From Nectonema munidae (lineage: Eukaryota; Nematomorpha; Nectonematoida; Nectonematidae): a stretch of 64,000 nt of DNA. The position numbers and the translations under genes were made by a program. The notes beneath the pieces are model-generated. The model searched no databases, had not been told where the DNA came from, and saw only the letters and a program-made list of their open reading frames with translations. Shown here in pieces: positions 46,711-58,363 of the stretch; position 1 is the stretch's first letter; each line of letters starts with the position of its first letter. The stretch covers positions 62,001-126,000 of the forward strand of contig JAUIRK010001033.1 of NCBI GenBank assembly GCA_030549495.1, written 5' to 3'.

Positions 46711-47096
46711 TTAACCCTTGCTTGACGGACTCTTTTTTATTTACTCGGTTGACGGACTCTATGTAAATTTTACACCTATCAATTATTTGCAATTTTTTAA
46801 TATTTTTAATCGAAAACTATGTAACTAGGAAAAAAAAGGCAAGAGTAAAGTAATATATGGCATTTTTGCTGAAGATTTAAATTTTATAGCAATAATTTTT
46901 TGATATAGTTTAACGCCATCTATCTTCAAATTAAATATAGCCCTATAGGAGAATATAACTTTTGAAAGATGTAATTTCATACTCATGTGAGGAAAGTTTT
47001 GGTGCATTCCAATTCATTCATACATATCATGGATAATGGCGTGTGGCATGATAACATACTCTATCGACTTTAATACATTATGAAATAAAATATAAA
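46711..47096. other. AT-rich, starts with a TTAACCC terminus-like motif
   Basis: TTAACCCTTGCTTGACGGAC at 46711 begins like a piggyBac end and contains GACGGACTC twice. A second such motif, TTAACCCTTCAATGGGCGCA, lies at 47626. Both point the same way, so they do not bound one element. No coding frame. Confidence 0.3.
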
Positions 47097-47438
47097 GCAA
47101 TATGTGGTTTCTCATTTTACATCACAAGAGTTTTTTTGATGATGAGTTTTCCATTACGCAATTCCATTTTATTTATACATGCAACGATAACGGCACTGTG
47201 GGGAATGATAACTTGCGCATCGATATTTTTTGTCATCATAATCAATAACTATCTGTTGATTATTTGAGCAATATGTGGTTTACTTGATATCACTTTACAT
47301 CAGAAGAGTTTTTTTGATAATGCGTTTCCCATTACGCAATTCCATTTTATTTATACATGCAACGATAACGGCACTGTGGGGAATGATAACTTGCGCATCG
47401 ATATTTTTCGTCATCATAATCAATAACTATCTGTTGAT
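47097..47438 (+). repeat. Tandem duplication, 171-bp period, two copies
   Basis: Units 47097-47267 and 47268-47438. The last ~120 bp of each (ATTACGCAATTCCATTTTAT through CAATAACTATCTGTTGAT) are almost identical, the first ~50 bp less so, which points to a recent local duplication. Confidence 0.88.
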
Positions 47439-48555
47439 ACACTTTATCTTAAGCCAGATTTATTGATCTTATATTCCTTTATCTGATCTTGAACATTTCA
47501 TAATGATCCACTTAAATCCTTTATTTCAAATAGAATTTTTTGATTTTGAACATTTCAGCAAAATAAACAATTTTGTTTATATTAATTTTTGCTATTTTAT
47601 TGTTTTTATACAAATCCACATTTTTAACCCTTCAATGGGCGCAATAGTAGTGGTGATCTGGTTTTTCGCAATGTATATATGAGATACATGTATATTTAGA
47701 TAATATTTCACAGCGGTTTGATATAATCTATCTGATTTTAATAAAACACAAATAAAATAAAAGATTTATTTATGAAAATAAGTGGGTAAAGTAAGAAAAA
47801 TTCATTTAATTATTGTTTTTGTACAAAAATGAACCTCAGCGTGTTCTAGAGGCAAATGTAAGTAAAAAACTAAGAGCACACATCCATGGATGGGGGTATT
47901 TGAATTCTCTCAATCTCTTATATTTGGATTCTAGAACTAATGCTGTTAAAACTTTTTGCTTCCTCCTTCATAAAAAATATTCAGGCTCTCCTCTGACATT
48001 TTTGTCCTTACCCTCTTGTTTAAATTCGTGCTCACTACTCATCCTTTTGATTTTTCGATTTTGAAGAAAAATTATGGCCCTGCAATAACAGTTTTTCATA
48101 AAAGCTCTTTTTATGGATACTTTTCCGTTTACCTACGTTTACACTTGATGTAGTGTCTCAACGAAAAATTGTACACCCACGCGGTTGTATAAAATCATCT
48201 TTATCGTGAATTAAAATAATTTTTTTTCTGAACTGACGATTTCTTCGGAATCTATCTACTCTTCACCTATCCTTAAATCTTCACTCATTGAAAAGTAGTT
48301 TTTACACTTGTCCGCGAACTTTTCAAACAATTTATTATCGGAGCAAGACTATGTATAGTTTTATTTCTTGTAGCGTATCATGATAACGAAAACGTTTTTT
48401 AATCAAACAGCGGATTAAAATTCTAATTCAAAGTTCGTAAGTGATCTAAATTTTTCAATTCCATTTCTAATTAACTAAGAGTTAACATCAAGATTTTGTC
48501 TTTTGCTATGTAAAGAACCAGCTTAAGGTAAATGAACTAATATTTTATATGGCTT
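47439..48555. other. No confident gene
   Basis: AT-rich. A plus-strand frame at 47813-48064 (83 codons, ending LPSCLNSCSLLILLIFRF) is faintly like a LINE ORF2 C-terminus but is not supported by other blocks. Confidence 0.4.
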
Positions 48556-48558
48556 TAC

Positions 48559-48792
48559 CTTATTTCGTTTTCTAAGCTTTGTAAATGTAGTTTCTTCATT
48601 TTTTCCAATGTAAACATCTTTTTTATCCATATCATAACTAAAACTCTTTTTTTTATTTTCTTCACGATCAGAACCATTACTTCGAACTTCAATATTATCA
48701 ATTTTATCTGAATCAGTTTTTGAAAAATCAATTTTATTTTCACTTTCATTTTGAAGGGATTTGGAAATTTGCTCACCTATATTTTGTTCCAT
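48559..48792 (-). CDS. Candidate first coding exon, acidic/lysine-rich protein
   Basis: ATG at 48792 (minus) opens a 78-codon frame, MEQNIGEQISKSLQNESENK.. to ..FTKLRKRNK, dense in Glu, Lys, Asp and Ser and low in hydrophobics, unlike random AT-rich frames. It ends in phase 0 at a good donor, AAATAAG|GTAAAG. Without splicing the frame runs only 11 codons further. It would be a cytosolic or nuclear N-terminus. No homolog recognised and no downstream partner exon identified. The exon at 44377-44624 also starts in phase 0, but its signal peptide argues against joining them. Confidence 0.35.
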
Positions 48793-48799
48793 TTTAGGT

Positions 48800-50270
48800 A
48801 AAAAATTTAAATAATTTATCAAAACTAAATAAAAACTATTAAAATACCATATTAATACTTTTAAATGGAAAAAAAATTGAAAAAAAAAACAAATACTATA
48901 CTTTTCAAATTTATATCAATTTTACTCGAAATGCAGCTTTGAAAAAAAATCTTTAAAAATCTAAAAAATTAATATAAGGCTAATGCCTATTAGTTTATAC
49001 TCCTTTACTAATATAGGATGTAGTGTGTAACACATTTATTTGTGTAGATTGAACAAGATGAATGCAAAAATATTTATTTTGATATAAAGTTTCCTTAGAT
49101 AAACTTAATTTTGACATTAACGATGCACGTATTTGTTAGTTTTAAGGTTTTTATTTTTTCATTAATTTATGACATTCTATCTATAGCGATGTATATTAAG
49201 ATGTGAACATTACACTTTTTCAAAATTGGATTCGCGTAAATTTCTCTTATTATTAGAATTGAGCTCATTTTCCTGTTTAAAATAAAGGATTTGAGGGGAT
49301 TCAACTTAACAAAATGTGGAATCAACTGCATTCAACTAAAAAATACGGATAAAATGAAAATCTTTGAGTACAAAAATTATTTTGAATTTTTCTAACATAT
49401 TTAAACTTACATTAGATATAAAATTATTTTGAAGTTAGCTAAACTGGATTTACAACAGTAAAAATATTTAATAGGAAATATAAAAGGGGGTTCAAAGCTA
49501 AGAAATGAACAAAATTAAAACATTGTAAAAATATAGAAAATAAGTTTTTTATGGTTGTAATACTTGGCCAGACTTCAGCGTTATAGGAAAATAACGTTAA
49601 AATTCAGTGAATAATTGGACTAAAATTTAACATAATGTTCAAAATTGATGTGTTTTATAAGGGATCCAAAATTAAAATGGAATTTTTGAAGGGGTCCATT
49701 ACTTGAAAGGCTTCAGAAACAATGAATTAGAGTAGAATCCGCAATTAATTCATATTATAAAGGGTAAATAAAATAGCTTTCCTTTTTTCACAAAAACACA
49801 TGTTATCAATAGTGAAAAAAGTTTAAGTTAAAAATTATATAAGATTAGATTTTGACTTTTTCTAATAATTTGGGCTCTTTTATATTTTTAACTCTTCCCG
49901 TTTATGATAAAATGACCTCATGAGCAACATGATTGTGCAATGTACAATCACACAATTCGTGAATCAAACGAATTCCTAAAATTTCTTCAGCAATCGATAC
50001 AAGTGACGAAAAATATCGATCTCATATAATGTTCGGCATAATCACAGAGAGGACACACTTTTTATGGTGACCATTTTCCATAATGAATTTAACCCCGTTA
50101 TACTGACATTCATACTCCGACTCCGACACTGTTCTCATCAAACAAAATGTTCTCACCCTGTTCTGTAAACCTTGTTAATCCGACACAATTTATTTTATAT
50201 TTTCGCTGAAACACATCATATAATAGAGGAGACTTATTATGACAAATAACAACAAATGAGCAAACTGCAC
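48800..50270. other. AT-rich, no gene; contains a small dispersed repeat
   Basis: Only the ~100-bp block at 49971-50078 could be characterised. The rest shows no frame or terminal repeat. Confidence 0.45.
49971..50078 (+). repeat. ~100-bp dispersed segment shared with 56999-57110
   Basis: CACAATTCGTGAATC..GAATTCCTAAAATTTCTTC and CATAATCACAGAGAG recur in the same order at 56999-57110 with ~80% identity by eye. Nature unknown. Confidence 0.6.
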
Positions 50271-50479
50271 TTTTCTATCTAAAGAAGATGACGAAAAGTA
50301 GCGCAAAGAAGAAGCAGCAATGCAAGATTGTAACATAACAAGTACAACTGATTTCACTTTTTCGCTTTGCGCTTCCGTTATTCACCATCCTATTTTATCA
50401 CACGTTTTTGCTACTCTCTCTCTCTCTCTTTACACCGCTGCTAATATCTCTCTCACTGCTCAGCTATATCATCTTACAC

Positions 50480-51277
50480 TAGGGTTGCCAGACGTCCCGA
50501 TTTTTCGGGACTTGTCCGGATTTATATTATTTTGTCCCGCGTCCCGAATGCACAACTAGGGGACACCATTTGTCCCGATTTTAGCTTCCATAAAAAAAAA
50601 ACTAGAATTATGAAATTTTTAGTTTTAAACTTAATTTTCTTATCTTATCATTTTTTATAGAAAAAAAAGATATTTATTAAAAAAAATCTAAATTACATAT
50701 GTCAAAATATTAAATATAAGGCACGTAAGTCTAGTAACTACATTTTGATATGGTTTCAAACTTCATTTTTTTATAATAACCAAAAAACGTGTGAATTCAA
50801 AATATAATGAGCCGCTTCAAAGATTTCACACACGATAAATAAATAATAAAAAAATATACATAACTATGTCAAGATGAAAAAACACATAATAATATGTAAT
50901 TCCGACATCCGATTATTCTAGAATTTTTCAATAATCCTCATAGTGAAGCTTACTTATATTTTGTTCATAGTCTTGATTTTGTTTTCAGCAGTAGAATTAT
51001 GAAAATTGAAAAAAGAAAAAACAGTTTTATTGAAGTTCTCGTTTGCCTGAATGAAATTACGCCTATACAATAAGATTTTATAAATATTTAACGTTACAAT
51101 TAGTCAAGTTTAAACCGAATTTTATCAAAACAGCTTTGTGTGTCACGAAAAAATTCATTTGTTTAAAATTATTTATATTAATAATTTAATAATAATTAGT
51201 TTTTATTAGTAATAAACTTAACATTATTCTGTCATAAAAGTGTCCCGATTTTTTATTTTTGAAATCTGGCAACCCTA
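50480..51277. mobile_element. 798-bp non-autonomous hAT element
   Basis: Begins TAGGGTTGCCAGACGTCCCG and ends with CGGGAC-type internal repeats then GAAATCTGGCAACCCTA, imperfect inverted termini. It is flanked by an exact 8-bp duplication TCTTACAC (50472-50479 and 51278-51285), the hAT hallmark. Several TGTCCCGATTT copies lie near both ends (subterminal transposase-binding-type repeats). The interior is AT-rich with no transposase. It was inserted in the leader of the Jockey-like LINE copy A or just upstream of it. Confidence 0.92.
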
Positions 51278-51324
51278 TCTTACACTCAAGTACACAGCAT
51301 CTTCATTCACATATTCTCCCATAG

Positions 51325-52592
51325 ATGAAGAATAAAAAGAAGTCTAGCCAAGATCCTGGTCAGACACAAGTAATATTCATAAAAATAATATAATAGCTAG
51401 GAATGAAGAGATTATTACGCAAATTCGTAATAATCTCTCAGTGAAGTCCGACTCGAGCTCCTCTGAGTGCGAATCCGATACCAGGAAAACTCAAAGCAAA
51501 AGAGACCACCCCTCGGACTCCAAATCGGATGGGGAATTTATCATAGTAAAGAGACGCACTAAACGCCAAGTCGTTAAGGCAGCTGCTGACACAGTCAGAC
51601 CTAGGCCCAAATTTATCACTGTATTTTTAAAAAATATACCCAATCTTGGTAGTAAGCTGGCCACTTACAAAGAAATAATTTCACAAAAACCCAGGGTAAA
51701 AATTATTAACATGTTCAAATTGGGGAAACTCAATCTTATTAAAGTCTTGGTCGAGGATGTTGAGTCCAAGGACGCTCTCCTCCAACCCTTCGCTAAATGA
51801 CCATTTGTAAAGGGGTACGTACCCAAGGAAAAGGCGTGTGCAATAGTGATCAAGGGGCTGACGATGCAAGACGCATCAGATGTCTCTGATGCCATAAAAC
51901 TCCTTGGGTACACATGTGCTGTTGAACCTCTATTTAAATCTATGGAAAAAGGGTCATGCTTAAAGGTAACCCTCGACAGCAAGGTAACTGTCGATAATCT
52001 GACAAAAAATGGACTCAACATTCTTGGCCTAAGATTTCGTTGCCATGAATTTCGTCCGAGAGCCAAAGCTCTACAATGTTACAAGTGCCAAAAATTAGGA
52101 CACGTGTCAGCAGCATGCCAAAACAAAGAATGCTGTTTAATATGTGGGGGGGGGGGGGGGGGGGAACATGACCGCCGCACATGCAAGGAAACTCCAAAGG
52201 TAAGCAAATGCTATCTCTGCGGAGCCGAGGGACACTCCGCCGCATTTAACAACTGTCCAACAAAGATAGCAGCTCTTCAACACAAAGATGCCTCAAAAAA
52301 ATCCCAGGTAAAGCCAAAGCAAGAAACTACCAAGGTAAATATTAAGGCTAAACCTGTGCAAGTAAACAAGCCCAAGCCATACATTCCAAAAACAGTATTA
52401 GCGGAGTCCTCTTATTCACAAGCAGTGACCAGCCCTATTTTACCTAAGGCACCATTATTAAATGAATCTTCCTTCTCTGAGGAAGCCATTATGAAAATAG
52501 CGCTTTCCATTTTTAAATCCCCAGTGTTCAAAGAACAACTGGAAAAAATGATGAGCGCAGTGGCTGCAGATCTTCTGCTAGAGTGCCAGTAA
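51325..52592 (+). pseudogene. Jockey-like LINE copy A ORF1 (gag-like, zinc knuckles)
   Basis: The first plausible ATG is 51325 (MKNKKKSSQDPGQTQ), which needs one frame change near 51370 to join the main frame. That frame then continues SDSSSSECESD.. and has an in-frame TGA at 51798-51800 where copy B has Trp. The Gag-like RNA-binding core is followed by three CCHC-type knuckles (from ~52080): CYKCQKLGHVSAAC, CLIC..EHDRRTC and CYLCGAEGHSAAFNNC. In the second, a poly-G run (52146-52163) adds four Gly between Cys and His. The C-terminus is SIFKSPVFKEQLEKMM. Confidence 0.85.
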
Positions 52593-52618
52593 TTAGGATA
52601 GTGTAGTGCCAATCTGTC

Positions 52619-55282
52619 ATGCTCAAATTTTTGCATTTCAACATTAATGGCTTGGCTAAGAAACGTAGCGCTCTAATTGAGCTTCTGGCCGAACATAGCA
52701 TAGACGTCTTCTCTCTGAATGAAGTCAAATCTCAAGCCAAGTATTCCATCCGCATCCTCGGATATAGGACATTTGTGCATCCTGGAACAAGCCACTCGCG
52801 AGGTCTAGCGATGGGTGTGCGAGAGGGGTTAAAGGTTTCCAACTTCACAATAAGTGACTCTGGGGACTCAATGGCTCTGAAGCTTGATCTTGGTAGAGCT
52901 GGAAATTTAGTGGTATTGGGCTGTTACAACCCGCCTAGTAACCCTCTGTTGGAATACGAATTTATTGAAAGATATCTTCGCTACTCCGATAAGGTGCTAC
53001 TACTAGGTGACCTAAACGCTCACCACACTAGACTGTTTAGTGAAACCAATAGCGCGGCTGGCACCGACTTACTCAAGTTGGTAGAGGATTCGTATGCGTT
53101 TATCGCTAACGATCCAACACCGACTCGTGAAAAGAATGTGTTAGACCTTGCAATCATGTCTTTTAATCTAAGACCACTTCTAGCCTCAATAGTGGTTATC
53201 CAGGATTGCTGTGTATCTGATCACAAGCCCTTGTTGGTCACAGTTTCTTTAGGTCCACAATTCACGGCTGACAAGGGAAATTTAGTGAAGAGGTGGGTCT
53301 TCAGCCAAGCCAACTGGGATAGGTTTAGGTCGCTACTAAATGATTCGGCCCTGCGGGTCATGATGTGCATAGGAGTAAAACCTCCTGATGAACTCGCGGA
53401 GTGTGTCAACGATGCTATTCTCTCCGCGGCACGAGAGGCAGTTCCCTTGAAGGAGGTTAGAAAATACGAAAATCCAATTCCGAAGAATGTCCTATTACTC
53501 ATCAAAGAAAAATGAGCTCTCTATAGAAAATACATTCACACTAGGGACGCCGAGACAAAGAATCTCATCAATCGATTACAAAAACTCATTAGGAAAAAGC
53601 TCGGCGAAACCACATCTAGGAAAGTCAGAAGCATCACAAAAGCCTCTAACCCGCTACAGGGCTCTTCGAAGTTCTGGAACCTGGTTAGAGGGCTGAAGCT
53701 TGGCTGCAAAGGTCCAACGTCGGTCACTTGGAATAACCGAACAGCCATTGAGGCGGAAGATAAATGTGCACTGCTTGCTGATTATTACGAAATGTGTATA
53801 GGACAAATCCAGGTCAGAAAAATTTTAATTCTGAAATTGAGTTTTTTAGGCGTTTACCTGCGACGAACGACACTAACTTCATCCTAGAGGACCTGATTCA
53901 AATAATTATAAAGCTTAAAGCTAGGAAAGCGGCGGGATGGGATGAAGTTAGTAACCTATTCATCAAGAATCTTACCCCTAGGTTTAGGGACGTCTTGCTG
54001 GCAATATATAACTCTTTTATAAAAGATGGGTTTTACCCTGACTGCTATAAAAGGGCTATACTTATTTGTATGCCAAAGGCTGGCAAGAAGAGCGGCAAAC
54101 CGAGTGATCTACGGCCTATCAGTCTTCTCCCTTGCCTGAGCAAAGTGTATGACAAATTAATTTTTGGAGTACTCGATGCTTGGTGCAAGGAGCATGCAAT
54201 AATCCCAAAAGAACAGTTTGGATTCCAAAAAGGTTTGTCAACAAATCATGCTCTGCTTACCTTGCATCATGATGTTGCAAAAAGCTTAAATGATGGCCTC
54301 TACGTTGGGATGATATCTTACGACCTGGAGAAGGCTTTTGATACGGTCTGGCATGAGGGTTTGCTGTTCAAACTAAGTAGCATGTTTGTGCCATCATGTA
54401 TCTTCAAGGTAGTTCACAGTTTACTTTCTCGACGCTCATTCCAGATCAGAATAAATAACAAATTTTCAAGGAGAATAAGCCTAGGCCGCGGGGTCCCCCA
54501 AGGTTCACCTCTAAGCCCTCTTCTGTTCAACTTCTACATATCTGATATTAGGGACTCTTTCAATAAGTTAATCTATGCTAGGATAATCAGTTTCGCAGAC
54601 GACATATGTGTATATTATTCCGCTAAGCGTGTTCCGCGTATTTGCAAACACCTTACGGACGTAAATACCATATTAGGGGGTATTTCACTGGATGGAACCT
54701 AAAGGTGAATTACTCTAAATGCAAGTTCATCATCTTTGGCGCTAATTGTCCCAAAAATAACCGGCAAACTATAGGGAATATTCCCCGAGTTCTCCACCTA
54801 AAATATCTAGGAATCAATTGGGATGTAGGATTTAGTTTTCATCGTGAAGCTCACGAAAATGTAAAAAAAAAAAGGGGGGGAAGGATCTAGCGCTATATGG
54901 ATGTCTTAAAGACCTTGGGGTCAATTCCACGGTGGTAGGCAAGGTCATTAAAATCCTAACAATGCCGAAATTGACTTATGGAAACTCCATTTTGGGATGC
55001 CTTCTCTCAACTTGGACCAACAAAATAGATGACCTCGTCTATAAACTTTTTAGGACTGTTTATGGCAACCCTTTCACTATTGCTCATAGCCGGACCTCCT
55101 TTTCTTGGTTCCAGAAAAGGTTGGAGGAATTAAATAAAAAGTTTATAGAAAAATTAAGTACACACAAGCATTGCCGACAATTATGCCAAGCTTGGCAGCT
55201 GACGCAAACCCAGGCTGAAGCGTTCTTGGGGGTATATGCTAAAAAAAGAGAAAAGTTATCCTACACTACCCATATACAATAG
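52619..55282 (+). pseudogene. Jockey-like LINE copy A ORF2 (endonuclease-RT), several disruptions
   Basis: Starts MLKFLHFNINGLAKKRSALI, 26 bp after the ORF1 stop. The endonuclease is intact (SLNEVKS, LLGDLNAHH, SDHKPLL). Compared with copy B, there is a TGA at 53513-53515 in place of CGA, one base lost near 53790 (GAAATG versus GAAGATG), one G lost in the run near 54677, and an altered A/G run near 54860-54880. RT blocks are present (YDLEKAFDTVWHEGL, GVPQGSPLSPLLFN, FADDICVYYS). Not functional as one protein. Confidence 0.88.
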
Positions 55283-55924
55283 CCCCCAAGCAATAGGGAA
55301 TTCTGCGTTCTGCGATATAGTTCTGTTTTTTTCTGAGTTCTAGATCCGCCTACTTAAATTTAGGATTGGCACAAGGTATAAGTCCCAAAACAGTTTCATG
55401 TTACGAGCTAGGTTAGGCATAGTCGGTAATCTGGCCTCTATAGGAGTCCGCTTGTAGGACCGTTTAAACATTCCAATATTAAAACATATATCCTAGGGAC
55501 GACATTTAGGGATGGAATCAAATTCCAGGGGTAGATTGTTCCTAACCTAGCATGCCTTAAATTATGTATATCTTTATTAACCCCTATAACATGTATCAAA
55601 TATTATTTATTAATAATATATAAGATATTGCATGCCTTCAAACGCTTCTATTTTTGTAGCATATACCTTTTATAATCATATTCTTTTATTTAGGAACAAG
55701 ATACATTCCGTTGTGCCGGTTTTTTACCCTGGTTTTCTTCCTCTGAAGAATTCAAAGGTTTTTACGGTTAGGTAGTGCTCTAGCGACCCGATTCTACGTG
55801 GTTAGTAATCAAGCTATCACTAGACAATAAGTTTGTTTCCCAAATTGGGAGCGTTCGCGTTAGGATTGTATCGATCACTCGGCTGTATTTATATATTGTA
55901 ACATAAATTCTTGTAAAATAATAT

Positions 55925-56065
55925 ATATGACAAGATATAGATATGCAGAAACAAGGGCCGGTAGGTGTTTAGTGGGATGGAAAGTCCAGGTAGACCTGGA
56001 CTCAGCATTACGGGCGGGCCACGATATCCGAAAGGATGGGTGCGAACGCCACAAACAACTTAACT
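55925..56065 (+). other. Conserved structured 3'UTR end of the Jockey-like LINE (copy A)
   Basis: Perfect 8-bp stem AGTCCAGG-TAGA-CCTGGACT (55983-56002), then ATCC-GAAA-GGAT (56026-56037), a GNRA-type tetraloop, just before the tail. Copy B keeps both (61730-61749, 61773-61784). Such 3' structures are recognised by the RT in other LINEs; the role here is inferred. Confidence 0.6.
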
Positions 56066-56079
56066 TAACTTAACTTAAA

Positions 56080-57214
56080 AGCACTTTCAACTGATTTGAA
56101 TTTCATTGAGTGCAACCCAAAACTACATTTTCGTCATCACCACAATATAATGGCTTTATACTATGATTTACAACAAAAATCAATTGAAAGTTCGACTTCT
56201 ATTAAAGATTTTTTTTAAAAGCTTGAAAGATATTTTTAAAATCTTTTTTTTTATACTTTTTACACTCTGTTTGACAAGAATATAAATAGTTATGCTTGAG
56301 TACAACAAACTTCATTAATCCGACATTTCGTAATCCGACAAAAAAAACTTAGGTACCAACGATGTCGGATTAACAAGGTCTGACCTTACTTAGTATGATT
56401 TGTTAATATTATGACTATGATTTTTAAGTACATCCTATGCTTTATTGTACATTTTAGAAAGCTTTAGATTCAATCTGCGAAATCATTTTAATCGTTAGTT
56501 TTAATTCTCACTTATCCATGTCAAGAAAAAAAAGTAGAAATGAAATCTCAGAAAGTGTTTGTGCTTAAGCTCTGTCTTTCAAACATAAATCAAGAAACAT
56601 ACGAATGATTTATTTTTATAACTTTAATTAAATATATCATCACCACAGTAAAAAAAATGAACCAAACATAATGAATATTTCATCCCAAAAACATGGAGTC
56701 ATTTTACCATAACAAATAATAATGATAATTTATATTTTCAGATGTCGTAATTCGCACCGATTAACCCTCTACTTACTGAGAATAACTCAATGTCACTGTC
56801 ATGTTTGGAAAAATTAGATGGTTATTTGGTTGGTAAGTAAGAAATTTTTAAAATACCAATTTCAGAAATTTATTCACACCAAATTGACAATATCTTTGGT
56901 TGATGCTAATGTATTGATGTTATAAAAACTGATGAAAAAGCAAACGAGCCATCAAGTAAAATGTAAAAGCTATAGGAATTATAGCTTTAATTTTTTACAC
57001 AATTCGTGAAGCAAGAATTCCTAAAATTTCCTCAGCACTCGACACAAATGACGACAAGCAATATTATGTGCTACCATGTGTTCAGCATAATCACAGAGAG
57101 ATGATGCGCATTTCGCCAATCATAACACTTGATTATCAGCAACGAATCAAACTAATTATTAAAATTCCAATCAATGCATCACGATTTGAGGCTCGCTTTT
57201 GCCAAAATTACGAA
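56080..57214. other. Spacer between the two Jockey-like copies
   Basis: AT-rich. It holds a short inverted motif around 56315-56395 (repeated TAATCCGACA / TGTCGGATTA) and the dispersed block 56999-57110. No gene recognised. Confidence 0.5.
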
Positions 57215-58337
57215 AATATACATTTTTAGCGATTCCAGCACCAACTCCTCGCCCACCAACAAGAGAGCTCACACCTCGGACAACTCCGATGGTGAATTTA
57301 TAAAGGTCACGGGGCGCAGTAAGAGACCCTCACACCCCAAGGTGGTAAATATGACAAAGCCAAAATATCTCACAATATTTCTAAGGAACATGCCTAACTT
57401 GGGTAGCAAGTTAAGTACTTACAAGGCGATTTTGGCCCAGAAGCCTAAACTTAAGATAGTCAACATGTTCAAGTTGGCTAAGTTGAATTTAATTAAGGTC
57501 TTGGTAGAAGATAACGATTCCAAGGAAGCGTTACTTCAACCATTTCCCCAGTGGCCTTTTGTCAAGGGTTATGTGCCAAGAGCTAAAGCCTGTGCTATTG
57601 TTCTCAAGGGCTTAACCATGCAAGATGCACCAGACGTATCGGCGGCAGTTAAAGATCTAGGATTTTCTAACACTGTGGAACCACTGTTTAAAAATATGAC
57701 AAGGGGATCTTGTTTAAAAGTCAACCTTGAGAACCAGGCAACTGTAGACCAGTTGACCAAAAATGGCCTGATTATCCTAGGTCTGAAATTCGCCTGCCAT
57801 GAATTCCTACCCAAGCCTAAAGCATTACAGTGTTACAAATGCCAAAAATTAGGACACGTGTCGGCTGCTTGCCCAAACAAAGAATGTTGTCTTATTTGTG
57901 GAGGTGAGCACGACCGTCGCACGTGTAAGTCAGTCAAACCAACGGTCATAAAATGCTATCTTTGTGGGGGTGAGGGACACTCAGCTGCCTACAACAACTG
58001 CCCAACAAAGCTAGCCTCTCTTCAACAAAAAGAATCTGCAAAAAGAACTCAAGTAGCTACAAAAAAAGAGGTAAAGGTAACAACAAAGGTAAAACCGGCT
58101 CAGGTATACAAGCCAACACCGTACATTCCATCTAACCCAGTATTACCTAGTACCTCTTACTCCCAAGTTGTAACTAGTCCCGCATTACCCAAGGCACATA
58201 TAGTAAATGAGCACTCCTTCTCTGAGGATGCCATTTTAAAAATAGCGCTCTCTATTTTCAAATCACCACTGTTCAAAGAACAGTTGGAGAAAATGGTGAG
58301 CGCAGTGGCTGCGGACCTCCTACTAGAGTGTCAGTAA
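57174..58337 (+). CDS. Jockey-like LINE copy B ORF1, truncated and fused to flanking DNA
   Basis: A 387-codon open frame, but its first 18 codons (MHHDLRLAFAKITKIYIF) come from target-site DNA. Element sequence begins at SDSSTNSSPTNKRAHTSDNS, matching copy A from SDSSSSECESD. The core (KYLTIFLRNMPNLGSKLSTY to EPLFKNMTRGSCLKV) is the Gag-like RNA-binding part. Knuckles at ~217-280: CX2CX4HX4C, CX2CX3HX4C and CX2CX4HX6C. The tail SIFKSPLFKEQLEKMV lies before the stop. The fused start is fortuitous, and whether it is translated is unknown. Confidence 0.88.
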   Translation: MHHDLRLAFAKITKIYIFSDSSTNSSPTNKRAHTSDNSDGEFIKVTGRSKRPSHPKVVNMTKPKYLTIFLRNMPNLGSKLSTYKAILAQKPKLKIVNMFKLAKLNLIKVLVEDNDSKEALLQPFPQWPFVKGYVPRAKACAIVLKGLTMQDAPDVSAAVKDLGFSNTVEPLFKNMTRGSCLKVNLENQATVDQLTKNGLIILGLKFACHEFLPKPKALQCYKCQKLGHVSAACPNKECCLICGGEHDRRTCKSVKPTVIKCYLCGGEGHSAAYNNCPTKLASLQQKESAKRTQVATKKEVKVTTKVKPAQVYKPTPYIPSNPVLPSTSYSQVVTSPALPKAHIVNEHSFSEDAILKIALSIFKSPLFKEQLEKMVSAVAADLLLECQ

Positions 58338-58363
58338 ATAGGATAGTGTAGTGCCAATCTGTA

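Larger units (their letters stand above)
51278..56079 (+). mobile_element. Jockey-like LINE, copy A (broken)
   Basis: Near-identical at nucleotide level to copy B (57229-61828) from mid-ORF1 to the 3'UTR, and longer at the 5' end. It has ORF1, ORF2, a ~780-bp 3'UTR and an (AACTT)n tail at 56061-56080. The 5' limit is uncertain: if the leader continues across the hAT insertion, the element may start near 50277, where GCACTTTTC resembles GCACTTTC just after the tail. ORF2 lacks RNase H, as in the Jockey clade. Confidence 0.88.

Noticed and set aside
47813-48064. 83-codon frame as a gene
   Set aside because: No recognisable domain. Its C-terminal Leu/Ser-rich stretch is typical of random or decayed LINE sequence.
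56315-56395. Pogo/Tigger-type end (CCTTGTTAATCCGACA) shared in inverted form with about 50168
   Set aside because: The motif is suggestive, but no paired ends with TA duplication could be defined.
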